A DNA stretch of 64,000 nucleotides from Brucella thiophenivorans. GTDB taxonomy: Bacteria; Pseudomonadota; Alphaproteobacteria; Rhizobiales; Rhizobiaceae. Where the stretch lies: positions 310,001 through 374,000 of the forward strand of contig NZ_NNRJ01000019.1 of the NCBI RefSeq assembly GCF_002252445.1, given 5' to 3'. Shown piece after piece: positions 27,569 through 37,205 of the stretch. The notes beneath the pieces were generated by a model. The model did not search any database. It was not told the DNA's origin and worked only from the letters and a program-made list of their open reading frames with translations. The position numbers and the translations under genes were made by a program. The number at the start of each line of letters is the position of its first letter. The first letter of the stretch is position 1.

Positions 27569-28939
27569 ATGAGGTATACGGTGTTCAAAGCGTGCAAAGG
27601 ACTTATGGCAGCGGCAATCCTTCTGTCGGGCACCGTATTATCGGGACAGGCTGCTTTGTCAGAGACGCTGACCGGCGCTCTTATCAAGGCTTATAAAAAC
27701 AATTCCACGCTTAACTCTTCGCGAGCAGGCGTGCGCATTCAAGATGAAAATGTTGCAATTGCAAAATCGGGCTATCGTCCGCAGGTCACCGGCAATTACA
27801 ATGTTGGTCGTGGCAAAACACCTGTAGGTGGCACGCGAACCACTGGTACTTATGGCATTGAACTAAACCAGATGCTGTTCGATGGCTTTCAGACGAAGAA
27901 TAACGTCGCAGCTGCAGAAACAACCGTTTTTGCGCAGCGAGAAAATCTTCGCAATGACGAGCAAAACACACTTCTGGAGGCTGTTCAGGCCTATATGAAT
28001 GTTTATCAGCTTCGTCAGATCGCAGCCCTTCGTGAAAAGAACCTTGCAGCGTTGAACGAGCAAGTGCGTGCGTCTCGTGCGCGCCTTGACGTTGGTGAAG
28101 GCACGCGGACCGACGTCGCACAGTCTGAATCGCAACGCTCGACCGCTGTCGCACAGCTTAATTCAGCACGTGCAGACGTGAAGTCAGCCGAAGCAACCTA
28201 TGTTCAGATTATTGGCGCTCAGCCGGATCGTCTTGCTGTCGCGCCTGCTGCAAAAAACCTGCCACGTTCTCCTGATGCAGCTTACGCAAATGCGGTTTCG
28301 ATCCATCCAGGCATTCTGGCTACACAATATGCAGTTAATGCGCAGGGTTACAACGTGAAGGCTAAGGAAGGCGCTTTGTTGCCAACTGTTGGCCTGACGG
28401 CAAGTGCCAGCCACCTTGATACCTATGCTGGCACAAATGCTGGCGATGGTAACTCTGCTTCGGTTGGCGTAGGCGTAAGCATTCCAATTTATACGGGCGG
28501 TCGTTCATCGGCGCAGGTGCGTCAAGCGAAAGAACAGCTTGGTCAGGCGCGTATCGAAGTTGACATCATTCAGGACCGTGTCCGTCAGGCAATTAGTTCC
28601 GCCTGGTCGCAGCTTGAGGCAGCGCGCGCTTCCGTCAAGGCAAACCGCGACGCAATTTCTGCAGCACAACTGGCTCTTGATGGTGTCATTGAAGAACGGA
28701 AAGTTGGTCAGCGCACCACGCTTGATGTATTGAATGCACAGAATGAACTTGTGACCGTTGAGATTGCACTTGTTCAAGCTGAACATGACTCGATTGTTGC
28801 AAGTTATGCTCTTCTGAATGCAAGTGGCCGTATGACTGCGCAGGATATGCAGTTGCAAGTTGCACAGTATAAGCCTGAAGAGCATTACAATGCTGTCAAA
28901 GACAAGTGGTTCGGATTGCGCACGCCAGATGGTCGTTAA
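27569..28939 (+). CDS. bepC: TolC-family outer membrane efflux channel (BepC-like)
   Basis: This 456-residue protein is an outer membrane factor that forms the exit tunnel for drug efflux pumps and type I secretion. After a signal peptide (hydrophobic core about 10-28, cleavage near LSETL), the sequence shows the duplicated TolC architecture, with long coiled-coil helices rich in Ala, Gln and Glu, and the conserved GGRSSAQVRQAKEQLGQA stretch. BepC is the Brucella homologue, from which the symbol is taken. No pump gene is adjacent, as is common for TolC. A terminator follows. Confidence 0.92.
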   Translation: MRYTVFKACKGLMAAAILLSGTVLSGQAALSETLTGALIKAYKNNSTLNSSRAGVRIQDENVAIAKSGYRPQVTGNYNVGRGKTPVGGTRTTGTYGIELNQMLFDGFQTKNNVAAAETTVFAQRENLRNDEQNTLLEAVQAYMNVYQLRQIAALREKNLAALNEQVRASRARLDVGEGTRTDVAQSESQRSTAVAQLNSARADVKSAEATYVQIIGAQPDRLAVAPAAKNLPRSPDAAYANAVSIHPGILATQYAVNAQGYNVKAKEGALLPTVGLTASASHLDTYAGTNAGDGNSASVGVGVSIPIYTGGRSSAQVRQAKEQLGQARIEVDIIQDRVRQAISSAWSQLEAARASVKANRDAISAAQLALDGVIEERKVGQRTTLDVLNAQNELVTVEIALVQAEHDSIVASYALLNASGRMTAQDMQLQVAQYKPEEHYNAVKDKWFGLRTPDGR

Positions 28940-28966
28940 GGCACAGGTGTGATGAGCAATACAAAT

Positions 28967-28990
28967 ACGGCGCCAATGGCGCCGTTTTTT
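28967..28990 (+). terminator. Terminator of the TolC gene
   Basis: ACGGCGCC/GGCGCCGT perfect stem with a tiny loop, then TTTTTT. Confidence 0.93.
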
Positions 28991-29151
28991 GATTCGTACG
29001 GCAACTGGCAATTCTTAATAAAATGATAAAGCTGTGGGTTCGGATTGCACATGCCTGTGCAGGGATTCTCAAATCACCGAAGGTTCTGTACCCTTAATCC
29101 ATTGATTCTTTGCCTGTGTAGGCAATTGACAATAAGGGAAGACGGACAGCT

Positions 29152-29832
29152 ATGGCACAAACATCGAGCGCAGCGCGTGAACCGTCAATGGAAGAAATTC
29201 TTGCTTCCATTCGCCGTATCATTGAAGATAGCGACGTCTCGCGCCATCCCCTTGTTGCTCCGCCTTCGTTTTCGACACGTAGCGAAGTTGCAAAATTTCG
29301 TAAGCCCGTAACTGTTCAGGACATTCAGCCAGATACGGGTATCTTCTCTGGGGAAATGACATTGCGCGGCCCGATTGAAGAGCCAGCGCTGAAGGACGTC
29401 CTCACAGACGAAGTACCTGAGGCAGATGAAGAAGAAGACGATTTCGTTCTCGACGCACAAAATGACGACAATCGCAGCGAAGTTTTGGAACCTGTGGCGG
29501 GAGCTGATAATCCGACGACTCTTGAAACGGAGATTGCATATGAAGCTCCGCAGCCTGATGACATGCGCCAGCAACAAGTTGAAGCCAAACCTGCAGACTT
29601 GAAAGCACATATCGCGGCACATATTTTGTCGGAAGGCACTGAGCGCAAAGTTTCTGCAGCATTTCAGGATTTAAATCACGCAGTTCACGCAGAACCGCGT
29701 CGTTCTTTTGATGAGATCGCTTCTGAACTGCTTCGCCCGATGCTGCAAGATTGGCTAGATAGCAATCTGCCGCCGCTTGTCGAAAGACTTGTTCGCGAAG
29801 AAATCGAACGTGTGGTGCGAGGCGAACGCTAG
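29152..29832 (+). CDS. popZ: Polar organizing protein PopZ (DUF2497)
   Basis: PopZ self-assembles at the cell pole and anchors the chromosome origin and signalling proteins in alphaproteobacteria. The two conserved ends are present: an N-terminal helix (REPSMEEILASIRRIIED) and the C-terminal oligomerisation block (LLRPMLQDWLDSNLPPLVE, then LVREEIERVVR). Between them is a long acidic, Pro-containing disordered spacer (about 60-160), as in Caulobacter. The total of 226 residues is within the family range. It precedes valS, a pairing often seen in Rhizobiales. Confidence 0.93.
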   Translation: MAQTSSAAREPSMEEILASIRRIIEDSDVSRHPLVAPPSFSTRSEVAKFRKPVTVQDIQPDTGIFSGEMTLRGPIEEPALKDVLTDEVPEADEEEDDFVLDAQNDDNRSEVLEPVAGADNPTTLETEIAYEAPQPDDMRQQQVEAKPADLKAHIAAHILSEGTERKVSAAFQDLNHAVHAEPRRSFDEIASELLRPMLQDWLDSNLPPLVERLVREEIERVVRGER

Positions 29833-29859
29833 TCCATCTGCATCATATTAAACCAATTG

Positions 29860-29885
29860 ACCCGTCTGTCTCACAGGCGGGTTTT
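29860..29885 (+). terminator. Terminator of popZ
   Basis: ACCCGTCTGT/ACAGGCGGGT stem (one G-T pair), 3-base loop, then TTTT. Confidence 0.85.
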
Positions 29886-29965
29886 CACTTTTTGGGTGAT
29901 TTGTCGGCTGTTAGTTGCTATTGAGCCGTCAATCAATTCATTCCGCATAATGACCGGATATTTCC

Positions 29966-32698
29966 ATGCTTGAGAAGACTTACGACGCCGCGGCCGTGGA
30001 GCCGAAAATCGCTGAACGCTGGGAAGACGCTGGGGCGTTCAAGGCGGGTGCGGGTGCAAAGCCTGGCGCTGATCCTTTTGCTGTTGTCATTCCACCGCCA
30101 AATGTAACCGGTTCGCTGCATATGGGCCACGCGCTCAACAATACGGTTCAGGACATTATGGTCCGTTTCGAGCGTATGCGCGGCAAAAACGTTCTGTGGC
30201 AGCCCGGCATGGATCATGCGGGCATTGCCACGCAGATGGTTGTAGAGCGCCAGCTGATGGAAAGGCAGGAGCCGAACCGCCATGCCATGGGGCGTGAGAA
30301 GTTCATTGAGCGTATCTGGCAGTGGAAATCTGAATCGGGCGGCATGATTTCCAATCAGCTGCGTCGTCTTGGTGCGTCTTGCGATTGGTCACGTGAGCGC
30401 TTCACAATGGATGAGGGGCTGTCCCGTGCAGTTCTCGAAACCTTTGTCTCTCTCTACAAGCAAGGTCTGATTTATCGTGACAAGCGTCTGGTGAACTGGG
30501 ACCCGAAGCTTCTGACCGCGATTTCCGACATTGAAGTCGAATCCCGCGAGATTAAAGGTCATCTCTGGCATTTGCGTTATCCTCTGGAGAATATTCCTTT
30601 CGATCCCGAGAATCCGCATACCTTTATCGTCGTTGCAACAACGCGTCCTGAAACCATGCTTGGTGACACAGGTGTTGCGGTTAACCCGAAAGATGAGCGT
30701 TATCACGCCTCGGTTGGCAACAACATTGTTCTGCCGCTCGTTGGCCGACGAATTCCTATTGTTGCCGATGATTATGCTGATCCTGAATCGGGTTCTGGTG
30801 CGGTTAAGATTACACCTGCGCACGACTTCAATGACTTTGAGGTCGGCAAGCGCAACGAACTGCGTACAATCAATATCCTGACGCCTTCGGCTGCAATCAC
30901 GCTGAAAGACAATGTTGATTTCCTGGAAGGTTTGGAACTGACACAGGAGCTCAATGCTGTCATCAAAGAGTTTGACGGACTTGATCGCTTTGCAGCGCGT
31001 AAGCGTCTTGTCGAAATTCTTGATGAGCAGGGTTATCTGGAAAAGATTGAAGATCACACGCACGCGGTCCCGCACGGTGATCGTGGTGGCGTACCGATTG
31101 AGCCATATCTAACCGATCAGTGGTATGTGAACGCTGCCGAGCTTGCAAAGCCAGCCATGGCTGCTGTTCGTGATGGACGCACGCAGATTGTCCCCAAAAA
31201 CTGGGAAAAGACCTATTTCGAGTGGATGGAAAACATCCAGCCGTGGTGCGTTTCGCGCCAGCTCTGGTGGGGACATCAGATTCCGGCATGGTACGGCCCG
31301 GACGGTCAGTGGTTTGTCGAAAAAAGCGAAGAAGAAGCCAAGGCGGCAGCGTTTACCCATTATGGCGAAGAAACGACTCTCGAACGCGATACCGATGTTC
31401 TGGATACATGGTTCTCGTCTGGTCTATGGCCATTCTCCACGCTTGGCTGGCCGGATAAAACACCGGAACTGGCGACTTATTATCCGACCAGTGTTCTGGT
31501 AACAGGTTTCGATATTCTGTTCTTCTGGGTTGCCCGCATGATGATGATGGGCATGCATTTGATGGAGGAAGTTCCCTTCCATACAGTCTATCTCCATGCT
31601 CTCGTGCGCGATAAGCACGGCGCCAAAATGTCGAAATCCAAAGGCAATGTCATTGATCCTATCGAGTTGATGGATGAGTATGGCGCGGATGCTCTGCGCT
31701 TCACGCTTGCCATCATGGCGGCACAAGGGCGAGACGTTAAACTCGATCCGGCACGTATTGCCGGTTATCGCAATTTCGGCACCAAGCTTTGGAATGCGAC
31801 ACGTTTTGCGCAGATGAATGGCGTAAAGCTTGATCCGAATTTCAAGCCTGATGATGCAAAGCTTGCGGTCAATCGCTGGATTTTGACGGAACTGACGAAG
31901 GCAACAAAATCTGTAACCGATGGCATTGTGACTTACCGTTTCAATGATGCGGCCAGTGCTGCCTATCGTTTCGTCTGGAACCAGTTCTGTGATTGGTATC
32001 TGGAGTTGCTAAAGCCGATTTTCATGGGCGATGATGAGCTTGCTAAGGCTGAAGCACAGGCAACTGCAGCCTATTGTCTGGATCAGGTCTATAAGCTTTT
32101 GCATCCTTTCATGCCATTCATGACCGAAGAGCTATGGACGCTGACCGCAGGTGAAGGAACAAAGCGCGCTACGGTTCTGGCGTTGGCGCAATGGCCGGAG
32201 TTGTCGTTTGAGGATGAGGAATCGGCAACTGACATCAACTGGTTGGTCGATCTCGTGATGGGCATACGCTCTGTCCGCGCAGAAATGAATGTTCCTGCGG
32301 GAGCTGTGGCTCCAATCGTCGTTCTGGAAGCGAATGCTACGACTGTTGATCGTTTCGCGCGTCACGACGCTGCAATCAAGCGTCTTGCGCGTGTGGAAAC
32401 TGTGTCGTTTGAACAGGAAGCGCCAAAAGGCTCGGCGCAACTGGTGCATGGCGAAGCAACGATCTGCCTTCCACTTGGCAGCCTGATTGATCTTAAGGCT
32501 GAAGCAGCGCGCATGGCCAAGGAAGCAGGCAAGATTGCTGCCGAGATGGAAAAAATCGATAAGAAACTCTCAAATGAGAAGTTTGTGGCTAACGCCAAGG
32601 AAGAGGTCGTTCAGGCTGAACGCGAACGTCTTGCAGAGCTAAAAGACGCTGCTGCACGCGTCGCGACGGCTGAAGCGCGTATTCGCGAAGCAGGCTGA
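29966..32698 (+). CDS. valS: Valyl-tRNA synthetase
   Basis: ValRS charges tRNA-Val and edits misactivated threonine. The 910 residues carry PPPNVTGSLHMGHAL (HIGH motif), the CP1 editing domain with TTRPETMLGDT, the KMSKS motif as KMSKSKGNVIDP, the anticodon-binding helical domain and the C-terminal coiled coil (from about 830, KAEAARMAKEAGKIAAEM). All parts of a standard ValS are present. It stands alone between two terminators. Confidence 0.97.
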   Translation: MLEKTYDAAAVEPKIAERWEDAGAFKAGAGAKPGADPFAVVIPPPNVTGSLHMGHALNNTVQDIMVRFERMRGKNVLWQPGMDHAGIATQMVVERQLMERQEPNRHAMGREKFIERIWQWKSESGGMISNQLRRLGASCDWSRERFTMDEGLSRAVLETFVSLYKQGLIYRDKRLVNWDPKLLTAISDIEVESREIKGHLWHLRYPLENIPFDPENPHTFIVVATTRPETMLGDTGVAVNPKDERYHASVGNNIVLPLVGRRIPIVADDYADPESGSGAVKITPAHDFNDFEVGKRNELRTINILTPSAAITLKDNVDFLEGLELTQELNAVIKEFDGLDRFAARKRLVEILDEQGYLEKIEDHTHAVPHGDRGGVPIEPYLTDQWYVNAAELAKPAMAAVRDGRTQIVPKNWEKTYFEWMENIQPWCVSRQLWWGHQIPAWYGPDGQWFVEKSEEEAKAAAFTHYGEETTLERDTDVLDTWFSSGLWPFSTLGWPDKTPELATYYPTSVLVTGFDILFFWVARMMMMGMHLMEEVPFHTVYLHALVRDKHGAKMSKSKGNVIDPIELMDEYGADALRFTLAIMAAQGRDVKLDPARIAGYRNFGTKLWNATRFAQMNGVKLDPNFKPDDAKLAVNRWILTELTKATKSVTDGIVTYRFNDAASAAYRFVWNQFCDWYLELLKPIFMGDDELAKAEAQATAAYCLDQVYKLLHPFMPFMTEELWTLTAGEGTKRATVLALAQWPELSFEDEESATDINWLVDLVMGIRSVRAEMNVPAGAVAPIVVLEANATTVDRFARHDAAIKRLARVETVSFEQEAPKGSAQLVHGEATICLPLGSLIDLKAEAARMAKEAGKIAAEMEKIDKKLSNEKFVANAKEEVVQAERERLAELKDAAARVATAEARIREAG

Positions 32699-32733
32699 TT
32701 TAAGTCTTCGAGTTGAGAGCATATCGAATCATG

Positions 32734-32765
32734 CGCCCGGCAATTTTGTATTGCCGGGCGTTTTT
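32734..32765 (+). terminator. Terminator of valS
   Basis: Perfect 10-bp stem CGCCCGGCAA/TTGCCGGGCG, 7-base loop, then TTTTT. Confidence 0.95.
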
Positions 32766-33095
32766 AATTAACGCGCCGACAAATATCGCAATTTATAGTT
32801 CTCAGGCGCTGATCGAACTGCTGTTTCGATTGTTTTTTAGCGTTGTTGCGCTTTGGCAACAAGCTCCAAAACAGGCTAAAAAGCGGCAAAAAATGGCCTT
32901 AAATTTGGGAAGTCAGCTTAGAAAATTAGAAGAATTGGAAATTGTACCTATCTTTTGGGGATTTTCGAATAAACGTGGGTTCTTTACCCATCTGCTGGTC
33001 AATTAAAGCATCTTGCAGGGTGCAACATTCCTGTCTTACGTTTGCGTCAAAGTAAAAATAGCGGGTTCACTTTAATTTGTTCGGGAGGACGTTTC
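32766..33095. other. 330-base leader region before the FadL-type gene
   Basis: AT-rich non-coding DNA between the valS terminator and the porin. An open frame at 32713-33006 has no family features, starts before the terminator, and looks non-coding. The region presumably holds the promoter and leader of the FadL-type gene. A GTTGTTGCGC/TTGGCAACAA dyad around 32840-32865 is the only structure I see. Confidence 0.5.
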
Positions 33096-34382
33096 ATGAT
33101 GGCTAAGAGCCTGAAAGTAGCAGGTATTGCAACCGCTCTGCTGGGGAGCGCCATCGGTGCGCATGCAGGTGGCTTTGAGCGCAGTTCACAGGACTTCGAT
33201 ATACTGTTTGAACAAGGCACAGTCATCGACACGACGGGCACATTCGTATCACCACAGCGTAAGCTGAAAAATATTCGTGGTCCAATTGGTACCGCGACGG
33301 GTGGCATCAACCCGATAACAAGGCAGCCCTATGCTACTGAAGTGGATGAGGCAAAAAGCTATTGGGTACCAAAGTTCTCTGCCAAAGTTGATCTGACAGA
33401 TGATCTTGCCTGTGCTGCCCAGTATCGCCAGCCTTGGGGCATCGAGACAGATGTTGGCACTGACAACATTCGAATGTTCACGGCCATTGAGCAGAAGATT
33501 TCATCGCATGACTATGGCTTGAACTGTTCTTATCGCTTCAACGCGGGCGAAAAAGGCTTTTTTCGTATTCTTGGCGGTGTGAGCTATCAGGAGTTGAAGG
33601 GTGAACAGACCCGTATGATTCCAGGCGTAAACCCACTTAATAATCCAACAAACTTCCCGTTCCCAGGTAATTTCCGTATTGCTTCGCTCGATGTGGAAGA
33701 CAAGGCTGTCGGTTGGCGCCTTGGTGCAGCGTACGAACTTCCTGAATATGCAATTCGCGCGAGTATCGTTTACCAGTCCGAGGTAAAGTACAATCTGTCA
33801 GGTAGCATTGACAACCTCGCAGTCAATCCTTTCACCCAGCAGTCGATTTCGATTCCGGTTGAAAGCGACGTTGCGACGCCGCAGTCGGTAGAACTTAAGC
33901 TCCAGACCGGCATTGCACCTGATTGGCTTGCTTTTGGTTCGATCAAGTGGACAGATTGGTCGAGCATTGAACGCGTTTCGTTTAATGCTTCGAGCAATGT
34001 TCAGGTCGTGCCGGGTAGAGTTGTCCCGCAGGGAGCTAACATTACCAATTTGAACCTGTACTATCAGGATGGCTGGACTGTTAGTGGCGGTGTTGGACAT
34101 AAGTTCAACGAACAATGGTCGGCTGCTGGAACCATTACGTGGGATCGCGGAACAACCACAGGTCTAACTTCGCAGACTGATATTTGGCTGTTCGGACTGG
34201 GGACGAACTATAAGGCTACCGAGAACTTCGAAGTTCGTCTCGCCGGTGCCGCAGGTTGGCTGACCTCTGGCGAAATGGATGATACCGTGATCAATGGCGT
34301 ACCAAATGCCACTGGTTCTAAAGGTGAATTCGGCAATGACTTTGTAGGCGCATTGTCGCTGACAGCCAAGGTCAAGTTCTGA
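33096..34382 (+). CDS. FadL/OmpP1-family outer membrane transporter
   Basis: Proteins of this family form a 14-stranded outer membrane barrel that lets long-chain fatty acids and other hydrophobic compounds in. After a signal peptide (MMAKSLKVAGIATALLGSAI, cleavage near AHAGGFERS), the mature N-terminus GGFERSSQDFDILFEQG resembles the plug region of FadL. The rest alternates short strands, and the C-terminus ends in Phe (TAKVKF), as outer membrane barrels do. I choose ATG 33096, giving 428 residues, as GGGAGGA lies 6 bases upstream. It is monocistronic. Confidence 0.9.
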   Translation: MMAKSLKVAGIATALLGSAIGAHAGGFERSSQDFDILFEQGTVIDTTGTFVSPQRKLKNIRGPIGTATGGINPITRQPYATEVDEAKSYWVPKFSAKVDLTDDLACAAQYRQPWGIETDVGTDNIRMFTAIEQKISSHDYGLNCSYRFNAGEKGFFRILGGVSYQELKGEQTRMIPGVNPLNNPTNFPFPGNFRIASLDVEDKAVGWRLGAAYELPEYAIRASIVYQSEVKYNLSGSIDNLAVNPFTQQSISIPVESDVATPQSVELKLQTGIAPDWLAFGSIKWTDWSSIERVSFNASSNVQVVPGRVVPQGANITNLNLYYQDGWTVSGGVGHKFNEQWSAAGTITWDRGTTTGLTSQTDIWLFGLGTNYKATENFEVRLAGAAGWLTSGEMDDTVINGVPNATGSKGEFGNDFVGALSLTAKVKF

Positions 34383-34400
34383 TCTTATAAACAAGATGAG

Positions 34401-34429
34401 AAAAAGCCCGGTCTCCCGACCGGCTTTTT
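34401..34429. terminator. Terminator between the FadL-type gene and the dehydrogenase gene
   Basis: AAAAAGCC-CGGTC/GACCGGCTTTTT hairpin with one bulged C, flanked by A and T runs and set between convergent genes. Confidence 0.88.
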
Positions 34430-34444
34430 CGCTTTTTTAGAAGA

Positions 34445-35320
34445 TTATTTCTCAAGACGTTTAAGCAGTGACGAAGTATCCCAGCGTCCGCCGCCAATCG
34501 TCTGAACTTCCTTATAAAACTGATCAACAAGGGCTGTTACGGGCAAAAGCGCACCATTGCGGTCTGCTTCATCGAGGCAAATTCCCAGATCCTTGCGCAT
34601 CCAGTCGACAGCAAAGCCAAATTCATATTTGCCTTCATTCATAGTGTTATGGCGATTTTCCATCTGCCATGAACCTGCTGCGCCCTTTGAAAGAACGGCA
34701 ATCAGCTTCTCAATATCAAGACCTGCTTTTTTACCGAAATGAATGCCTTCGGCCAGTCCTTGCACAAGACCGGCAATGCAAATCTGATTGACCATCTTTG
34801 CCAATTGGCCTGAACCGGCAGGCCCCATCAGGCCGACGGACCGTGCATAGGCGTCTATAATCGGTTTGGCGCGATCAAATGTTGCTACATCTGCACCAGC
34901 CATCACGGTAAGAACGCCATTCTCCGCACCGGCTTGACCTCCGGATACCGGTGCGTCGACAAAGTGAAAGCCACGGCTTTTTGCTTCTGCATAAAGTTCA
35001 CGCGCAACCTCAGCAGAGGCTGTCGTGTTGTCGATGAAAACAGCCTCTTTTTTCATCGTTGAAAATGCACCATCTGTGCCGATTGTCACTTGTCTCAGAT
35101 CATCATCATTGCCGACACAGCAGAAAATAAAATCTGCATCTCGCGCGGCTTCTGCTGGCGTGGCGGCATGCTTGCCGCCGAATTGTTCTGCCCATTTTAC
35201 AGCTTTTGCCTGGGTTCGATTATAGACCGTAACGTCGTAGCCGCCCTTATTTTTAAGGTGACCTGCCATGGGATAGCCCATCACGCCGAGGCCGAGGAAG
35301 GCCACTTTAATTGTAGTCAT
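34445..35320 (-). CDS. Beta-hydroxyacid dehydrogenase (3-hydroxyisobutyrate dehydrogenase family)
   Basis: This NAD(P)-dependent enzyme of 291 residues has the Rossmann motif GLGVMGYPMAGHL, the substrate-binding loop DAPVSGGQAGAENG, and the catalytic lysine region GSGQLAKMVNQ. It could act on 3-hydroxyisobutyrate, tartronate semialdehyde or a succinic-semialdehyde-type substrate; the sequence alone does not decide. I start it at ATG 35320 (MTTIKVAFLG), with GGAGG 10 bases upstream, rather than the ATG 45 bases earlier. It is next to, but not clearly co-transcribed with, the ABC transporter genes. Confidence 0.9.
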   Translation of the reverse strand: MTTIKVAFLGLGVMGYPMAGHLKNKGGYDVTVYNRTQAKAVKWAEQFGGKHAATPAEAARDADFIFCCVGNDDDLRQVTIGTDGAFSTMKKEAVFIDNTTASAEVARELYAEAKSRGFHFVDAPVSGGQAGAENGVLTVMAGADVATFDRAKPIIDAYARSVGLMGPAGSGQLAKMVNQICIAGLVQGLAEGIHFGKKAGLDIEKLIAVLSKGAAGSWQMENRHNTMNEGKYEFGFAVDWMRKDLGICLDEADRNGALLPVTALVDQFYKEVQTIGGGRWDTSSLLKRLEK

Positions 35321-35439
35321 TGTCAGATGCCTCCGGAGGAAATGCTTATGCTTAAGAACAGACAAGGTCGCTGTCAGCGCGTGTTGCAGGTGAGGAGAGT
35401 CACGATAGCCTGTGCTATAACTCCATATATTTAAAGCAG

Positions 35440-35475
35440 ATCGCCCCCGGTCGCTGCAAGGCTGCTGGGGGCGAT
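35440..35475. terminator. Hairpin between the dehydrogenase and ABC permease genes
   Basis: ATCGCCCCC/GGGGGCGAT arms 18 bases apart. This is likely the 3' end of the minus-strand ABC transporter transcript, although the T-rich tail lies on the plus-strand side. Confidence 0.55.
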
Positions 35476-35510
35476 AAATTTTCTTTTATTTGCCGAATTC
35501 TCAGACCGAT

Positions 35511-36344
35511 TTAACGGATGAGATGTCGTGTCAGCCGCCGTTCGAGGAAGTCCCAGATATGTCTCAGGCATTCGACAATCAGCAGATAGATGACAGCTGC
35601 CCAGATATAGGTCTGGAAGTCGAATGTGCGTGAATAGGCACGGCGCGTTTCACCCATCAGATCAAGCACGGTGATAATGGCAACAATTGCCGATCCCTTG
35701 ATCATCAGAATGATTTCATTGCCATAAGGCCGCAAGGCAACGATGAGTGCCTGTGGCAGGATAACTTTCCAGAATGTCACGCGCTTTGAGATGCCAAGTG
35801 CCGCAGCACCTTCCCACTGGCCTAATGCGACGCTCTGAATGGCTCCGCGCAGGATTTCCGCCTGATAGGCTGCAGTGTTGAGTGAGAAGGCAAGAATTGC
35901 GCAGTTCCAAGCATCGCGGAAAAATACCCAGAGGCCGACGCTCTCAAGAAACGGTCGGAACGTGCCAAAGCCGTAATAAATCAGGAATGTTTGCGCAAGC
36001 AGTGGCGTTCCACGAAAGAAATAGACATAGCCGAATGCAATACCACGCAAGACGGGATTGTGAGACATACGCATCGCTGTGATCGGGAGCGATAACAATG
36101 CGCCAATCACGATCGAGATCGCGACCAGTTTTAATGTGACGAGCAATCCGGACCAATAGCGCGGTCCATAGGTCTCAAAGAGATCAATGCGCCAGGTGTT
36201 GTAGAGATAAATTGCAAGTCCGACAAACATCAGGGCCCAGAAGGCAACGATGATATGACCGGCAATTCGTGTGCCAGTCCACGCTCGTCTGACGGGAGGC
36301 GGTGCTAAAACTTTTACAGAGCTCGGAGAGATTACTTCACTCAT
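35511..36344 (-). CDS. Polar amino-acid ABC transporter permease (HisM/ArtM type)
   Basis: This 277-residue inner membrane permease has a cytoplasmic N-terminus of about 28 residues, about five or six membrane segments, and the HisM/GltK-family loop EAAALGISKRVTFWKVILPQA (here GAAALGISK...FWKVILPQA) that contacts the ATPase. It lies 2 bases after the companion permease, so they are co-translated. Substrate is predicted as a basic or polar amino acid from the adjacent binding protein. Confidence 0.92.
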   Translation of the reverse strand: MSEVISPSSVKVLAPPPVRRAWTGTRIAGHIIVAFWALMFVGLAIYLYNTWRIDLFETYGPRYWSGLLVTLKLVAISIVIGALLSLPITAMRMSHNPVLRGIAFGYVYFFRGTPLLAQTFLIYYGFGTFRPFLESVGLWVFFRDAWNCAILAFSLNTAAYQAEILRGAIQSVALGQWEGAAALGISKRVTFWKVILPQALIVALRPYGNEIILMIKGSAIVAIITVLDLMGETRRAYSRTFDFQTYIWAAVIYLLIVECLRHIWDFLERRLTRHLIR

Positions 36345-36346
36345 GA

Positions 36347-37069
36347 TCAGGCTCCCCGTGACGCATTATTACCGGCATCAGCCCAGCGAGCGATGCGGTT
36401 AATAAAATAAGAGGAGATGATTGCAAGTGACAGATAAAGCAGGCAGGCGACGCCAAAAAACAGGAATGGTTCTTTGGTGACGCGTGCAGCAATCGATGTC
36501 TGACGCAGAATATCCGAAAGCGTGATTACCGAAACCAGCGATGTGTCTTTGAGCAGAACCAGCCAAAGATTTGCGAGACCAGGAAGCGCAATGCGGATCA
36601 GTTGGGGCAGGACGACTTTGAACATTGTCTGCCAATATGAAAGACCAACCGCATAACCGCCTTCATATTGTCCACGCGGGATAGCGCGGAAAGCCGACAA
36701 GAAGACTTCGCTCGAATAAGACGAAAACACGAAGCCCAGCGCAATCATGCCTGCCACAAAAGCATTGATCTCGATATTCGCATTGATATTGAAAAAGCTC
36801 AGCAATTGCTGAAGCAGGAGCGAGGCACCGAAATAGACAAGAAAAAGCGTCAGAAGCTCCGGTAGGCCGCGAAAAATTGTCGTGTAAATATTGCTGGCCA
36901 GTCGCATCGAGGATTCGCTTGATTGCTTACCCAGAGCAACAATGAAACCCAGAATCAGACCTAAGGGCAACGTTGCAAGCGCTAGGCTAATTGTAACGAC
37001 AAGCCCCCAAGCAATACTTTTACCCCAGCCCTCGGGACCAAAGCTTAATAATGTGGCGTAGTGTTCCAT
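36347..37069 (-). CDS. Polar amino-acid ABC transporter permease (HisQ/ArtQ type)
   Basis: This is the second permease of the pair, 240 residues with about five membrane segments and the ATPase-contact loop EGGYAVGLSYWQTMFKVVLPQ (shortened: GGYAVGLSYWQTMFKVVLPQ). It forms the heterodimeric channel with the downstream permease. It follows the binding protein after about 135 bases that include a strong hairpin. Confidence 0.92.
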   Translation of the reverse strand: MEHYATLLSFGPEGWGKSIAWGLVVTISLALATLPLGLILGFIVALGKQSSESSMRLASNIYTTIFRGLPELLTLFLVYFGASLLLQQLLSFFNINANIEINAFVAGMIALGFVFSSYSSEVFLSAFRAIPRGQYEGGYAVGLSYWQTMFKVVLPQLIRIALPGLANLWLVLLKDTSLVSVITLSDILRQTSIAARVTKEPFLFFGVACLLYLSLAIISSYFINRIARWADAGNNASRGA

Positions 37070-37159
37070 GCGCCTAATCTCTTCCTGAGGGCTTCAAATC
37101 GATAGCGAAAACGCGATTTGATAAGTTTTGAAAGTTTCTCATTATAGCCCAAATAATTA

Positions 37160-37187
37160 CGCCGGTTTACGTGGGAGTAAACCGGCG
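37160..37187. promoter_or_regulatory. Intercistronic hairpin between binding protein and permease genes
   Basis: A perfect 10-bp stem (CGCCGGTTTA/TAAACCGGCG) with an 8-base loop. There is no T-run on the minus strand. In such operons this kind of hairpin protects the binding-protein mRNA from 3' decay and lowers expression of the permeases. Confidence 0.75.
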
Positions 37188-37205
37188 CTTAAATATTAAA
37201 AACTC

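Noticed and set aside
32713-33006. 97-residue plus-strand frame between valS and the FadL-type gene
   Set aside because: Begins before the valS terminator, has no ribosome site and no recognisable features.
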